Part shown: positions 45,621 to 55,104 of the stretch, piece after piece
Numbering within the stretch: the first letter of the stretch is position 1
How the letters are laid out: every line of letters starts with the position of its first letter
DNA from: G963676095 sp963676095
Lineage (GTDB): Bacteria > Bacteroidota > Bacteroidia > Bacteroidales > Prolixibacteraceae
DNA: 64,000 bases
Direction: 5' to 3'
Assembly (NCBI GenBank): GCA_963676095.1
Contig: OY781040.1
Coordinates: 5,642,001-5,706,000 of the forward strand
Program-made: the position numbers and the translations under genes
The notes under the pieces: model-generated
Told to the model about the DNA's origin: nothing
The model's input: only the letters and a program-made list of their open reading frames with translations
Databases searched by the model: none

Positions 45621-48266
45621 ATGAGAATTATAGGAAAAAATACAAGTAGTTTATATTCAGGAAAGTGTAAGCTATTCAAAAGTAAAATCAATATGCTAAC
45701 CAGAACGTTGATTACCGTTCTCGCAGGTATTTATTTTTTTGTTTCGGCAAATATTTCCTTTGGACAAAAACTACAGTTGAATGATTTGGGATATTTTGAA
45801 ACAAGAGGCGTCAATGTGTTGGTATACAGTAATCAATACACGGGGATGTTTTTTGATGAGAAAACTGCCGGGATTGAAATTATTCATCACGGGGTAAGGA
45901 CTTCAACCGGAGGTGCTGTAAGGCTGCAAAATACTCCGGAACAATGGGACTTGGTCCCTTCTGTTGTTGATCGTAAAGTAGATGAAGCAAATAAGACGGT
46001 CAGTGTGGAGTTGAATTACAAAGATTATGATTTCAACTCTAAAATTAGTGTGACTGCAAAAGATAATGGGGTCGAGATAAATGTGTATTTAGATAAACCC
46101 CTTCCAAAATCGCTTGAAGGAAATGCAGGTTTTAACCTTGAATTTCTACCTGCCGTCTATTGGGGGAAAACTTATTTAGCCGATGGTAGCCCGGCTAATT
46201 TTCCGAGATACCCCGCCGGCAATACGAAAATAGAACCCATCAGTAAAAAAATACCTCAATTTGCCGGGCACACAACTTTTGATGACCGGGGCAGAGGGGA
46301 ATTCATTGTTCCTGAACCTATAGCAACCGGAAAAACATTCGTCCTGGCACCCGAAGACCCGGAACAAATGATAAAAATTAAAGCAGAAGATGCAGATTTG
46401 ATGCTTTTTGATGGTCGCAACCTTGCCCAGAACGGATGGTTTATTGTTCGTAGTTTACTTCCTGCAAACAAAACGGGTAAAGTGTTGACATGGTACCTGG
46501 AACCAAATGCCATCTCCAATTGGACAAGGAAGCCCGTTGTCGGATTCTCTCAGGTTGGCTACATTCCGGATCAGGAAAAAATTGCTGTAATTGAACTGGA
46601 TAAGAATGATACTCCGTTAAAAACGGCTTCCGTTTTTCAGGTTAATTCGGAAGGTCAATCTATTAGGAAATTTAACGGTGAGGTAAAAGTCTGGGGAAAC
46701 TTCCTGCGTTATAATTACGCAAAGTTTGATTTCAGTTCTGTAAAAGAACCTGGCATTTATTATATCCAGTATGGCGATCAGAAAACAAATACATTCTGCG
46801 TTAATAAAAATGTCTATAAAGATATCTGGCACCCCACTTTAGATGTATGGTTCCCGGTACAAATGGACCATATGGAAGTCAACGAAGCTTACCGGGTATG
46901 GCATGGAGCCCCTTATCTGGATGATTGCCTTCAGGCCCCGGTCAATCATCAGCATTTTGATGGATACCGGCAGGGACCAACCACGGATACAAAATACAAA
47001 CCGCTGGAACGTATTCCCGGAATGGCCGTCGGAGGCTGGTTCGATGCCGGCGATTTTGATATCCAGACTGGTTCGCACAATAGTGTAATTTCAAGTTTTG
47101 TTCAGTGCTGGGAGGATTTTAAAGTTAACAGGGATGAAACGTACATTGATCAGAAAACCCGTTATGTTGATATTCACCGTCCGGATGGGAAACCTGATAT
47201 CTTGCAGCAAATTGAACATGGGACTTTAAACCTGGTGGCACAGTGCGAAAATATAGGTCATCCGGTCAGGGGGATTATTGTTCCAAACCTGCATCAATAC
47301 CATCATCTTGGAGATGCCGTTAATGAAACAGACAATCTTCCGTACAACCCAAATTTAAAACCGTACGAATCTGACGGCAAGTCAAGCGGAACGCCGGATG
47401 ACCGTTGGGCATTTACCAATAGAAGTTCATTCCTGGATTATCAGACTGCCGGAGCCTTGGCCGCGGCAAGTCGCGCCCTCAGAGGGTACAACAACGAACT
47501 TGCAGACAGGAGCCTGGGATGTGCAAAAAAATTGGTGGAAGAGGCTGATGAGGCAACTAAAAATTCTTCTGACAATAACAGTGGCCCGATGTGGATGATG
47601 GGCAGAGGTGGTGACTTGGATGCGGTGTTTCAATTATACATTACTACAAAAGACAAGAAATATCTGGACAGGTTCCTGGAACAAATCTGGACATTACTCG
47701 AACCACGGACTGGCAGGCCCGGAGGTGCTCCGGGATTTTTTGCACTAAGAGGCCTTGTTTCTGCCTTACAGGCTTTACCTTATATGGATGATGCGTATAA
47801 AGCAAAGCTAAAGGATTATGTCGTTAAATATAAGGCGTCGATTGATGAAACGGTTGAAAAAAATCCTTACGGAGTCCCGGTAACACTTGGCAGTTGGGGC
47901 GGAAGCAGTGGTGTGGTCAACTTTGCCATTACCAACTATTACGCGCATAAAGCATTCCCTGAGATAATTGGTAAAGAATATGTCTTTAGAGGATTAGATT
48001 ACATTTTTGGTTGTCATCCTTATTCGAATGTATCTTTTGTGGAAGCAGTAGGAACCCATTCCAAGAAAGTTGCTTATGGAAATAACAGGGCCGATTTTTC
48101 GATTATTGCCGGAGGTATTGTTCCAGGATTAATCTTATTAAAACCGGATTTTCTTGAAAATAAAGATGACTGGCCTTTCTTTTGGGGTGAAAATGAAGTT
48201 ACGATTGGAGGTTCTGCTGAATACATCCTCCTTGGTTGTGCTGTAAATGAACTTGTAAGTGAATGA
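45621..48266 (+). CDS. GH9 glycoside hydrolase with a large N-terminal extension
   Basis: By family this is an endo- or exo-acting beta-1,4-glucanase (or a xyloglucanase/glucosidase variant). In 881 residues: a signal peptide most likely used from the Met at residue 25 (start 45693, MLTRTLITVLAGIYFF), an unassigned beta-rich domain of about 270 residues (50-310) with mutarotase-like character, a cellulase N-terminal Ig-like domain (about 312-405; VVGFSQVGYIPDQEKIAVI), and the GH9 catalytic domain (about 410-880) with D475 and D478 in GGWFDAGDF and the likely acid E859 in GENEVTIGG. It is the only enzyme of PUL-B with possible endo activity. Confidence 0.88.
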   Translation: MRIIGKNTSSLYSGKCKLFKSKINMLTRTLITVLAGIYFFVSANISFGQKLQLNDLGYFETRGVNVLVYSNQYTGMFFDEKTAGIEIIHHGVRTSTGGAVRLQNTPEQWDLVPSVVDRKVDEANKTVSVELNYKDYDFNSKISVTAKDNGVEINVYLDKPLPKSLEGNAGFNLEFLPAVYWGKTYLADGSPANFPRYPAGNTKIEPISKKIPQFAGHTTFDDRGRGEFIVPEPIATGKTFVLAPEDPEQMIKIKAEDADLMLFDGRNLAQNGWFIVRSLLPANKTGKVLTWYLEPNAISNWTRKPVVGFSQVGYIPDQEKIAVIELDKNDTPLKTASVFQVNSEGQSIRKFNGEVKVWGNFLRYNYAKFDFSSVKEPGIYYIQYGDQKTNTFCVNKNVYKDIWHPTLDVWFPVQMDHMEVNEAYRVWHGAPYLDDCLQAPVNHQHFDGYRQGPTTDTKYKPLERIPGMAVGGWFDAGDFDIQTGSHNSVISSFVQCWEDFKVNRDETYIDQKTRYVDIHRPDGKPDILQQIEHGTLNLVAQCENIGHPVRGIIVPNLHQYHHLGDAVNETDNLPYNPNLKPYESDGKSSGTPDDRWAFTNRSSFLDYQTAGALAAASRALRGYNNELADRSLGCAKKLVEEADEATKNSSDNNSGPMWMMGRGGDLDAVFQLYITTKDKKYLDRFLEQIWTLLEPRTGRPGGAPGFFALRGLVSALQALPYMDDAYKAKLKDYVVKYKASIDETVEKNPYGVPVTLGSWGGSSGVVNFAITNYYAHKAFPEIIGKEYVFRGLDYIFGCHPYSNVSFVEAVGTHSKKVAYGNNRADFSIIAGGIVPGLILLKPDFLENKDDWPFFWGENEVTIGGSAEYILLGCAVNELVSE

Positions 48267-48296
48267 TTTACAGAGATAACAAAAAAATGTAGCCGG

Positions 48297-49616
48297 ATGA
48301 TGAAAATTTATAGATTCTTAGCATTAAGCTTTGTCATATTTCTGACAAATGCTGCATTTGGTCAAAATCCGATTATTCGCGACCAATTTAGTGCCGATCC
48401 GACAGCGAGGGTTTTTAATGGTAAAGTATATCTTTATCCCTCGCACGACATTCCTGCTCCTCCTGATAAAAACCTGAGGAAGAACTGGTTCTGTATGGAA
48501 GATTATCATGTATTTTCTTCGGAAAATCTTACCGATTGGACTGATTATGGCGTTATTGTCACCCAGACTAAAGTCCCCTGGCTTACGCATATCAATTATG
48601 ATATGTGGGCGCCCGATTGCGTCTTCAAAAATGGCAGGTACTATTTCTATTTTCCCGTCGGCGGTAAAATTGGCATTGCTACCGCCGACAAGCCTGAAGG
48701 TCCCTACACTGTACTGGATAAACCAGTCGCCGGTATTGGAGGGATCGATCCCTGTGTCCTCATCGACAAAGACGGGCAGGCATATATCTTTACTGCTATG
48801 GGACGTATCGGTGTTGCTAAACTCAAAGACAACATGACTGAAGTCGATAGCGTTCCCCGGACAATTGCGAACCTTCCCGCCAAAGGGCTCATTGAAGGTC
48901 CTTTCGCCTTTGAACGAAATGGGAAATACTACCTCACTTATCCCCATGTCGAAAATAAAATCGAACGTCTCGAATACGCGATGAGCGATAGCCCTATGGG
49001 GCCGTATAAACCCGTTGGTGTTATCATGGACGAATCCAGATCCGGCTGCTGGACCAATCATCAATCCATCGTTCAGTACAATGGACAATGGTATCTTTTC
49101 TATCACGACAGGGACTATTCCCCCCGGTTCGACAAAAATCGTTCTGTCAGGATTGACAGCCTTTTTTTCAATGCTGATGGTACAATCAGAAAGGTGATAC
49201 CTACTTTTAGAGGAGTTGGACTGACTCCGGCTTCGGATAATATTCAAATTGACCGGTACAGTGCTTTAAGCGGGAACGGTGCATCAATCGCTTTTCTGGA
49301 TTCACTCAACACTTTCGGGGGGTGGAAGACTATATTCAACAGTAAGGATGCCTGGGTGAAATACAATTCGGTTGATTTCGGAAAGAAAAAAACTAAAATA
49401 TTGCAGGTGAGAGCTATGTCGGAGACAGGAGGTACATTGCAGTTTCGGCTGGATAATCTGAATGGTCCGGTAGTTGCAAAAATTACTATACCCAAAACTG
49501 CTGGCTGGGACATTATTAAGGCCCCGGTATCCGGGATAAGGTCCGGTGTTCATAATCTGGTGGCGTCATTAATTGGAGATCAGACTGTTGAGGTAGATTG
49601 GGTAAGTTTTAAGTAA
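48297..49616 (+). CDS. GH43-family glycosidase with C-terminal CBM6-like module
   Basis: This is an arabinoxylan-directed GH43 enzyme, by context an arabinofuranosidase or xylosidase. The 439-residue product has a signal peptide (1-22). The propeller (about 25-310) has catalytic candidates D34 (FSADPTARVF), D151 (GIDPCVLID) and E200 (GLIEGPFAF). The C-terminal 125 residues form a beta-sandwich of the CBM6 type, with WVKYNSVDFGKKKTKILQVR, then GGTLQFRLDNLNGPVVAKI and VDWVSFK at the end. The first Met is followed by a second in frame (MMK), which leaves the start ambiguous by one codon. It lies 30 bases after GH9. Confidence 0.92.
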   Translation: MMKIYRFLALSFVIFLTNAAFGQNPIIRDQFSADPTARVFNGKVYLYPSHDIPAPPDKNLRKNWFCMEDYHVFSSENLTDWTDYGVIVTQTKVPWLTHINYDMWAPDCVFKNGRYYFYFPVGGKIGIATADKPEGPYTVLDKPVAGIGGIDPCVLIDKDGQAYIFTAMGRIGVAKLKDNMTEVDSVPRTIANLPAKGLIEGPFAFERNGKYYLTYPHVENKIERLEYAMSDSPMGPYKPVGVIMDESRSGCWTNHQSIVQYNGQWYLFYHDRDYSPRFDKNRSVRIDSLFFNADGTIRKVIPTFRGVGLTPASDNIQIDRYSALSGNGASIAFLDSLNTFGGWKTIFNSKDAWVKYNSVDFGKKKTKILQVRAMSETGGTLQFRLDNLNGPVVAKITIPKTAGWDIIKAPVSGIRSGVHNLVASLIGDQTVEVDWVSFK

Positions 49617-49650
49617 AATTAATTAAGTAGGATCTTAATCTTTTGAAATA

Positions 49651-52248
49651 ATGAGGGAACCATGCAGGATCGTTAATATTTACAGAAATTTGGGTTGGTC
49701 TTTTTTGCTGGTTATTATTTTTTATTTGCCTGGCGTAGCACAACAGACCCGGGGACTAAAGTCTGATATTATTATTGATAGTCCCAGATCAGAAAGAGAT
49801 TTTCCAATAGTGGCCCGGGATCATACGACGGCACCTCTTCGCTATGATGTAACTGATTACAAGGGGGTGATCCGGGCAATTGGTGACCTGCAAAATGATA
49901 TAGACAGTGTTACCGGAATGAAACCGGATCTGATTACCTCAGGGACATCTGCCGGTTATGAAATCGTTATTGGAACGCTCGGTAAAAATAAACTGATCGA
50001 TCAACTGGCCTCGTCTGGGAGGTTGGATGTGAAAGACCTGAAAGGTAAGTGGGAAAGCTTTGTGATCACCACTGTTGAGAATCCGGAACCAGGGGTAAAG
50101 CAATATCTTGTTGTGGCAGGAAGTGATAAGCGGGGGACTATTTATGGTATTTATGAAATATCCAGGCAACTGGGTGTTTCTCCCTGGTATTGGTGGGCCG
50201 ATGTGCTGGCGAAGAAACGCCTTTCAGCCTATGTGCCGGCGGGCCGTTATGCTTCCGGGGAACCAAAGGTGAAATACCGCGGTATTTTTATCAACGATGA
50301 AGAACCTGCATTCGGCGGTTGGGCGCGTAATAAATTTGGCGGCATCAACAGTAAAATGTATACACACATGTTTGAGCTGCTCCTTCGCTTAAGGGCAAAC
50401 TATTTGTGGCCGGCTATGTGGGGAAAAGCATTCAATGAGGATGATCCTGAAAATCCGCGCCTTGCTGACGAATACGGAATCGTGATGGGGACCTCGCACC
50501 ACGAGCCAATGATGCGGGCACAAAAGGAGTGGGGGACACACCGCAGCGAATATGGCAATGGGGAGTGGAACTATCTGACAAACAAGGCCGGATTGAAGAA
50601 ATTCTGGGAAGATGGATTCAACCGCAATAAAAACTATGAACAGATAGTTACCATGGGAATGCGCGGAGATGGTGACATGGCTATGGTTGATGCGGGAAGC
50701 GCTGAGGCTAATTTTAAGTTGCTGGAACGCATCATGTCAGATCAACGGAGGATTATCGAGAAAGTGACGCATAAACCGGCAAGGGAAACTCCTCAGCTTT
50801 GGGCGCTGTACAGCGAAGTCCTTGACTATTATGATCAGGGAATGAAAGTTCCTGACGACATGATTATTCTGCTGTGTGATGATAATTGGGGTGATGTACG
50901 CCGCCTTCCTGAGCTTGAAGGGAAAAAGCACCCTGGTGGTTATGGAATTTATTATCATGTTGACCTGCATGGCCCGATGAGGTCCTACCAATGGTTGAAT
51001 ATGACCCAGATCCCGCACATGTGGGAGCAACTCCAGCTGACATACAGCTACGGTGTAGATAAGGTCTGGATCTTAAATGTGGGCGATCTGAAGCCTATGG
51101 AATACCCTATGACTTTTTTTCTGGATATGGCCTGGAACCCTGATTCTTTTAATGCAGATAACCTGCAGAATTATGCCGAAAAATTTTGTATGGAACAATT
51201 CGGCGTTGCAGCATCTTCTGAAGCAGCTGATATTTTAAACACATATTGTAAATATAATAGCCGTGTGACAGCCGAGATATTGAATCAAAATACCTACAAC
51301 CTGGAGAGCGGAGAATTCCTCCGGGTAAGAGATGCCTATCTTGCACTTGAGACCAGGGCGCTGCGGCAATTCATGGAAATGCCTGTTGCTGAAAAAGATG
51401 CCTATAAAGAGCTGATACTATTTCCGGTGCAGGCAATGGCAAATTTGTACGATATGTATTATGCCGCTGCCATGAACCGTAAATATGCGCGTGAAAAAGA
51501 TTTACGTGCAAATTATTGGGCCGGTCATGTTGAGTCTTGCTTCAAACGCGATGCTGAACTCACGAAGGATTATAATCAGAATATTGCAGGGGGTAAATGG
51601 AACCATATGATGGACCAGACCCACATCGGATATTTCTCATGGGATGAGCCCCGGGGAGGAAACATTATGCCTAGAGTTATCCGGATCAAACCTGAGGATA
51701 CAAAGCAGGGCGGATATGTCTTTGATGAGAAATGCGGTGTCGTGGTCATGGAAGCCGAACATTATTTTGAAGGTCGGGCCGCCAGACAAACGGAATGGAC
51801 TGTGATTCCCTGTTTGGGAAGAACACTTTCCGGGATTGCCCTGATGCCCTATACTGAGCAAACGGATGGAGCGGCCCTGACCTACAAAATGAAGCTGAAT
51901 ACAAACGCAGACAGCGTTAAAGTACGTATGATCTTTAATAGTACGCTGCCATTCAAAAAAGGGGGGCAACGTGTCGCAGCTTTGTTTGACGGAGGGGCCG
52001 AAAGAAGCTGGAACATAAATAAGGAATTAACATGGAAAAACAACTATTCAAAAATGTATCCGGCAGCTGTAGCCCGGATCATCGAAACCGTTGTGACCCT
52101 TCCTTTACCGCATACGGAAGACGGAACACACCTGTTAACAATCCGTCCGCTGGATCCGGGGGTTGTGTTCGAGAAAGTGATCATTGACGATGGCGGCTAT
52201 GGGCAGACCTATCTAAAGATGCAGGAAAGTCCGTATATCAGGCAGTAA
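49651..52248 (+). CDS. GH115 xylan alpha-1,2-glucuronidase
   Basis: This enzyme removes (4-O-methyl-)glucuronic acid from both internal and terminal xylose residues of glucuronoxylan, complementing the GH67 enzyme. The 865-residue product has a signal peptide (about 1-30), an N-terminal domain (VAGSDKRGTIYGIYEISRQL), a TIM barrel with the family signatures WYWWADVLAKKR, YRGIFINDEEPAFGGWARN, NYLWPAMW (residues 250-257) and GTSHHEPMMRAQKEW, a helical domain, and a C-terminal beta domain from about residue 690 (VVVMEAEHYFEGRAA). Length and motifs match the family. It lies 35 bases after GH43-CBM6 and 41 bases before GH51. Confidence 0.95.
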   Translation: MREPCRIVNIYRNLGWSFLLVIIFYLPGVAQQTRGLKSDIIIDSPRSERDFPIVARDHTTAPLRYDVTDYKGVIRAIGDLQNDIDSVTGMKPDLITSGTSAGYEIVIGTLGKNKLIDQLASSGRLDVKDLKGKWESFVITTVENPEPGVKQYLVVAGSDKRGTIYGIYEISRQLGVSPWYWWADVLAKKRLSAYVPAGRYASGEPKVKYRGIFINDEEPAFGGWARNKFGGINSKMYTHMFELLLRLRANYLWPAMWGKAFNEDDPENPRLADEYGIVMGTSHHEPMMRAQKEWGTHRSEYGNGEWNYLTNKAGLKKFWEDGFNRNKNYEQIVTMGMRGDGDMAMVDAGSAEANFKLLERIMSDQRRIIEKVTHKPARETPQLWALYSEVLDYYDQGMKVPDDMIILLCDDNWGDVRRLPELEGKKHPGGYGIYYHVDLHGPMRSYQWLNMTQIPHMWEQLQLTYSYGVDKVWILNVGDLKPMEYPMTFFLDMAWNPDSFNADNLQNYAEKFCMEQFGVAASSEAADILNTYCKYNSRVTAEILNQNTYNLESGEFLRVRDAYLALETRALRQFMEMPVAEKDAYKELILFPVQAMANLYDMYYAAAMNRKYAREKDLRANYWAGHVESCFKRDAELTKDYNQNIAGGKWNHMMDQTHIGYFSWDEPRGGNIMPRVIRIKPEDTKQGGYVFDEKCGVVVMEAEHYFEGRAARQTEWTVIPCLGRTLSGIALMPYTEQTDGAALTYKMKLNTNADSVKVRMIFNSTLPFKKGGQRVAALFDGGAERSWNINKELTWKNNYSKMYPAAVARIIETVVTLPLPHTEDGTHLLTIRPLDPGVVFEKVIIDDGGYGQTYLKMQESPYIRQ

Positions 52249-52288
52249 AGTATAGAAATAGGAATTTGTTTAATTATGAATACAAAAA

Positions 52289-53824
52289 ATGATTATGAAA
52301 AAATTATTTTTCACCTTATTGGCTGCTCTTCCCCTTTTGCTGAGTGGCCAAACGGCCAAAATCAAAATCGATGTTGACAAGACTGTCGGGGAAATTGACC
52401 CGAAGATTTATGGTATATTCATGGAACCTATTCATTTTAACGGGAAAAGGATGGGATTACCCGATACCGTAAGTTTCAATACCCTTTATGGAAATTTGTA
52501 CGATCCTTCCTCTCCGATTGCTGATGAAAACGGATTCAGGAAAGATTATATCGAAGCCGCCAAAGAACTTCATGTAACCAATATGCGTTGGCCTGGCGGA
52601 AACTTTGTTATGGCTTATAACTGGGAGGATGGCATTGGTCCCAAAGAACAACGACCTGCCCGGATCAACATGGCATGGGGCGGCATTGATAATAATCACG
52701 TGGGGACTGATGAATGGTTCGCATTAAACAAAGCGATAGGCTGTGAGAATGTGGTCTGTGTAAACCTGGGGCTTGGCAGTATAAACGGTGCATGTCACTG
52801 GCTTGAATATTGTAATTACAGGAAGGGAACTTACTATTCCGATCTACGTGCCAAAAACGGGCATACGGAACCATACCATGTAAAGATCTGGGACCTCGGT
52901 AACGAGGTCGACGGAGCGCCCTGGGAACTGGGCCACAAAGATGCCGGAGATTATGTGAAGATTGCTAGAGAAGCAGCCAAAGCGATGAAATCTGTTGATA
53001 ACAGTATCGAGCTTGTGGCTTCCGGATCATCCTATTACGAGAACACCGGCCAATGGGTTGAATGGAACCGTAAAGTATTGACAGGTCTTGGAGATATGAT
53101 CAATTATCTTTCTATTCACCGCTACTGGGAAAATTCGCCCGACTATTACACTTTCATGGGACAGAGTGCCATGGATTTTGAAGAAAAGATAAAAGTAACT
53201 GCTGATGAGATTGAAGCAGTAACAGCGATGAAGGGATTCAAAAATCCAATCTATCTTTCAGTTGACGAATGGGGATCTATGGGGCGGAATTTCCTGGCAG
53301 TTTTGCCGATCGCACAATGTTTGAATTCTTTTATCCGTCATGCAGATGTTGTTAAGATGGCTAATTTCACCATGTTTACTTCGCTGTTGGGAAGTGATAA
53401 AGAGAAGGGGACGTTCAAAACACCGTTGACCAATACCTTTAAATTGTTTTCGAACAACTGTCGCGGGAATTCCATTGATACTTATGTTGCCTGCGATACT
53501 TTCAATACCGAAAAATACAAAGGCATTCCATACCTCGATGTAACAACGGTTTACTCCAAAGAAACAAATACGGTATTTATTAATGTGGTTAACAGACATA
53601 AAGACAATGCAATTACCGCAGACATACTTTCTGTTTCGGGGGATTTTACAGGAAAAGCCGAAGCTGATATAATCGATTCCAAATCGCTGAATGATCCGTT
53701 TACATTCGATAAGCAGGATGAATACAGTCCTGTAGCCAAAGAGATCAAAGCAGAAAAGAACAAAATAACCTGTTCATTCCCTGCGCACTCATTTACTCAG
53801 ATTAAAGTCATGATGAAGAAGTAG
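52289..53824 (+). CDS. GH51 alpha-L-arabinofuranosidase
   Basis: This enzyme removes alpha-L-arabinofuranose from arabinoxylan or arabino-xylooligosaccharides. The 511-residue product has a signal peptide (about 1-21; Met1 and Met3 are both possible starts) and the entry motif VGEIDPKIYGIFMEPIHFN. A TIM barrel has the acid/base E206 in WDLGNEVDG and the nucleophile E327 in LSVDEWGSMG (121 residues apart, as usual). A C-terminal jelly-roll ends in FPAHSFTQIKVMMKK. It lies between GH115 and the pair of CE1 esterases. Confidence 0.96.
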   Translation: MIMKKLFFTLLAALPLLLSGQTAKIKIDVDKTVGEIDPKIYGIFMEPIHFNGKRMGLPDTVSFNTLYGNLYDPSSPIADENGFRKDYIEAAKELHVTNMRWPGGNFVMAYNWEDGIGPKEQRPARINMAWGGIDNNHVGTDEWFALNKAIGCENVVCVNLGLGSINGACHWLEYCNYRKGTYYSDLRAKNGHTEPYHVKIWDLGNEVDGAPWELGHKDAGDYVKIAREAAKAMKSVDNSIELVASGSSYYENTGQWVEWNRKVLTGLGDMINYLSIHRYWENSPDYYTFMGQSAMDFEEKIKVTADEIEAVTAMKGFKNPIYLSVDEWGSMGRNFLAVLPIAQCLNSFIRHADVVKMANFTMFTSLLGSDKEKGTFKTPLTNTFKLFSNNCRGNSIDTYVACDTFNTEKYKGIPYLDVTTVYSKETNTVFINVVNRHKDNAITADILSVSGDFTGKAEADIIDSKSLNDPFTFDKQDEYSPVAKEIKAEKNKITCSFPAHSFTQIKVMMKK

Positions 53825-53862
53825 TTAAGACTATAATAAACTAATATTAAACGATTTATGAA

Positions 53863-55092
53863 ATGAAAAACAAGTATTTGGCAGTCTTATTTTTGACCAC
53901 ACTTACCGGTCAAGCCTGTTTAGCTCAGACTAACCAGACTGCTGTGGCGGATGATTTCAAACCGTCGGCAACAACCCAGCAAGGCAAGCAATATCCCCAG
54001 GTGAATTCAGAACGTCAGGTTCGTGTAAGTATTTCTGCACCGGAGGCCCATAGAGTCCAGCTCGATTTGGGCGGAGTAAAATATGATCTGACAAAAGACA
54101 CGAGTGGCGTTTGGACCGGTGAGTCGAATCCACAGGATGAAGGGTTTCACTATTATCAGCTGAATATCGACGGAGCTTCGGTTCCTGATCCGGGGAGCCT
54201 GTATTTTTACGGAGCCGGACGCTGGGGCAGCGGTATTGAAGTTCCTGCGAAAGATCAGGACTTTTATGCTTTAAAGGATGTTCCTCATGGTCAGTTGCGC
54301 GAGGCTCATTATTTCGCCAGTACCACTAAAAGTGTTCGCCGGGTTTACATTTACACACCGCCGGGGTATGACCAGGATAGCGCCATGCGTTACCCGGTGT
54401 TGTATCTACAGCATGGCATGGGCGAAGATGAAACAGGCTGGGGCAATCAGGGACATGCGGACCTGATCATGGATAACCTGATTGCTGAGGGCAAGGCTGT
54501 TCCTTTTATTATCGTCATGGAAAACAGCAGCATCAATTTTCCTGGACGTCCCCGGGGGGGCAGGCCGGGTATGGGGGCTCCCGGACAAGGCGGAGCCCAA
54601 AGAGAAGGTGCTCCTGCAGGTAATACAAATGCACCGGGCAGAAGACCAGGAGGCCCAATGAGCGGTTTTAATTTTGCCGGACAATTTGAGCGGATACTTT
54701 TTGACGACCTGATTCCCTACATTGAATCGAATTTTCGCGTCATCGGGGATCAACAGCACCGGGCTATGGCCGGACTGTCTATGGGCGGTATGCAAACCCA
54801 TTCCATCGTTGTTGCTAATCCTCACAAATTTTCGTATGTAGGGATGTTTAGCAGCGGGACCTTTACCCCATCGGAAATCAAAGATCTGGACTCCTTCAAG
54901 AAAGAAATCAAACTTGTATTCATGAGTTTTGGCGGTCGCGAAGGCGGTTCGTCCAGGATTCAGGATGCCGCTGACGAATGGAATAATGCAGGCATCAAGG
55001 GGGTTTCCTACGTTTCTCCTGAAACGGCTCATGAATGGCAGTCGTGGAGACGAAGCCTCCATGAATTTGCTCCGCTTTTATTCAAAAATTAA
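53863..55092 (+). CDS. CE1-type esterase with E-set domain and a Gly/Pro-rich insertion
   Basis: This is a predicted feruloyl or acetyl xylan esterase. The 409-residue product has a signal peptide (1-21), an N-terminal CBM48-like E-set domain (about 45-135; VRVSISAPEAHRVQLDLGGV, then EGFHYYQLNIDG), and an esterase-D-like domain with nucleophile S306 in AGLSMGG and the histidine in AHEWQSWRRSL. A 40-residue Gly/Pro/Arg-rich insertion (P227 to M266) interrupts the hydrolase and is missing from its neighbour. Where relatives have the catalytic aspartate, the sequence reads GGREG (E360, G361), so the acid may be a glutamate. It is a tandem paralogue of the next gene, 12 bases apart. Confidence 0.88.
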   Translation: MKNKYLAVLFLTTLTGQACLAQTNQTAVADDFKPSATTQQGKQYPQVNSERQVRVSISAPEAHRVQLDLGGVKYDLTKDTSGVWTGESNPQDEGFHYYQLNIDGASVPDPGSLYFYGAGRWGSGIEVPAKDQDFYALKDVPHGQLREAHYFASTTKSVRRVYIYTPPGYDQDSAMRYPVLYLQHGMGEDETGWGNQGHADLIMDNLIAEGKAVPFIIVMENSSINFPGRPRGGRPGMGAPGQGGAQREGAPAGNTNAPGRRPGGPMSGFNFAGQFERILFDDLIPYIESNFRVIGDQQHRAMAGLSMGGMQTHSIVVANPHKFSYVGMFSSGTFTPSEIKDLDSFKKEIKLVFMSFGGREGGSSRIQDAADEWNNAGIKGVSYVSPETAHEWQSWRRSLHEFAPLLFKN

Positions 55093-55104
55093 AATTCAAA
55101 AATT

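Noticed and set aside
48324..49247. 307-codon open frame on the minus strand antisense to the GH43-CBM6 gene
   Set aside because: The plus strand is a full, well-conserved GH43 with signal peptide and catalytic residues; the antisense frame has no family character and arises from codon bias.
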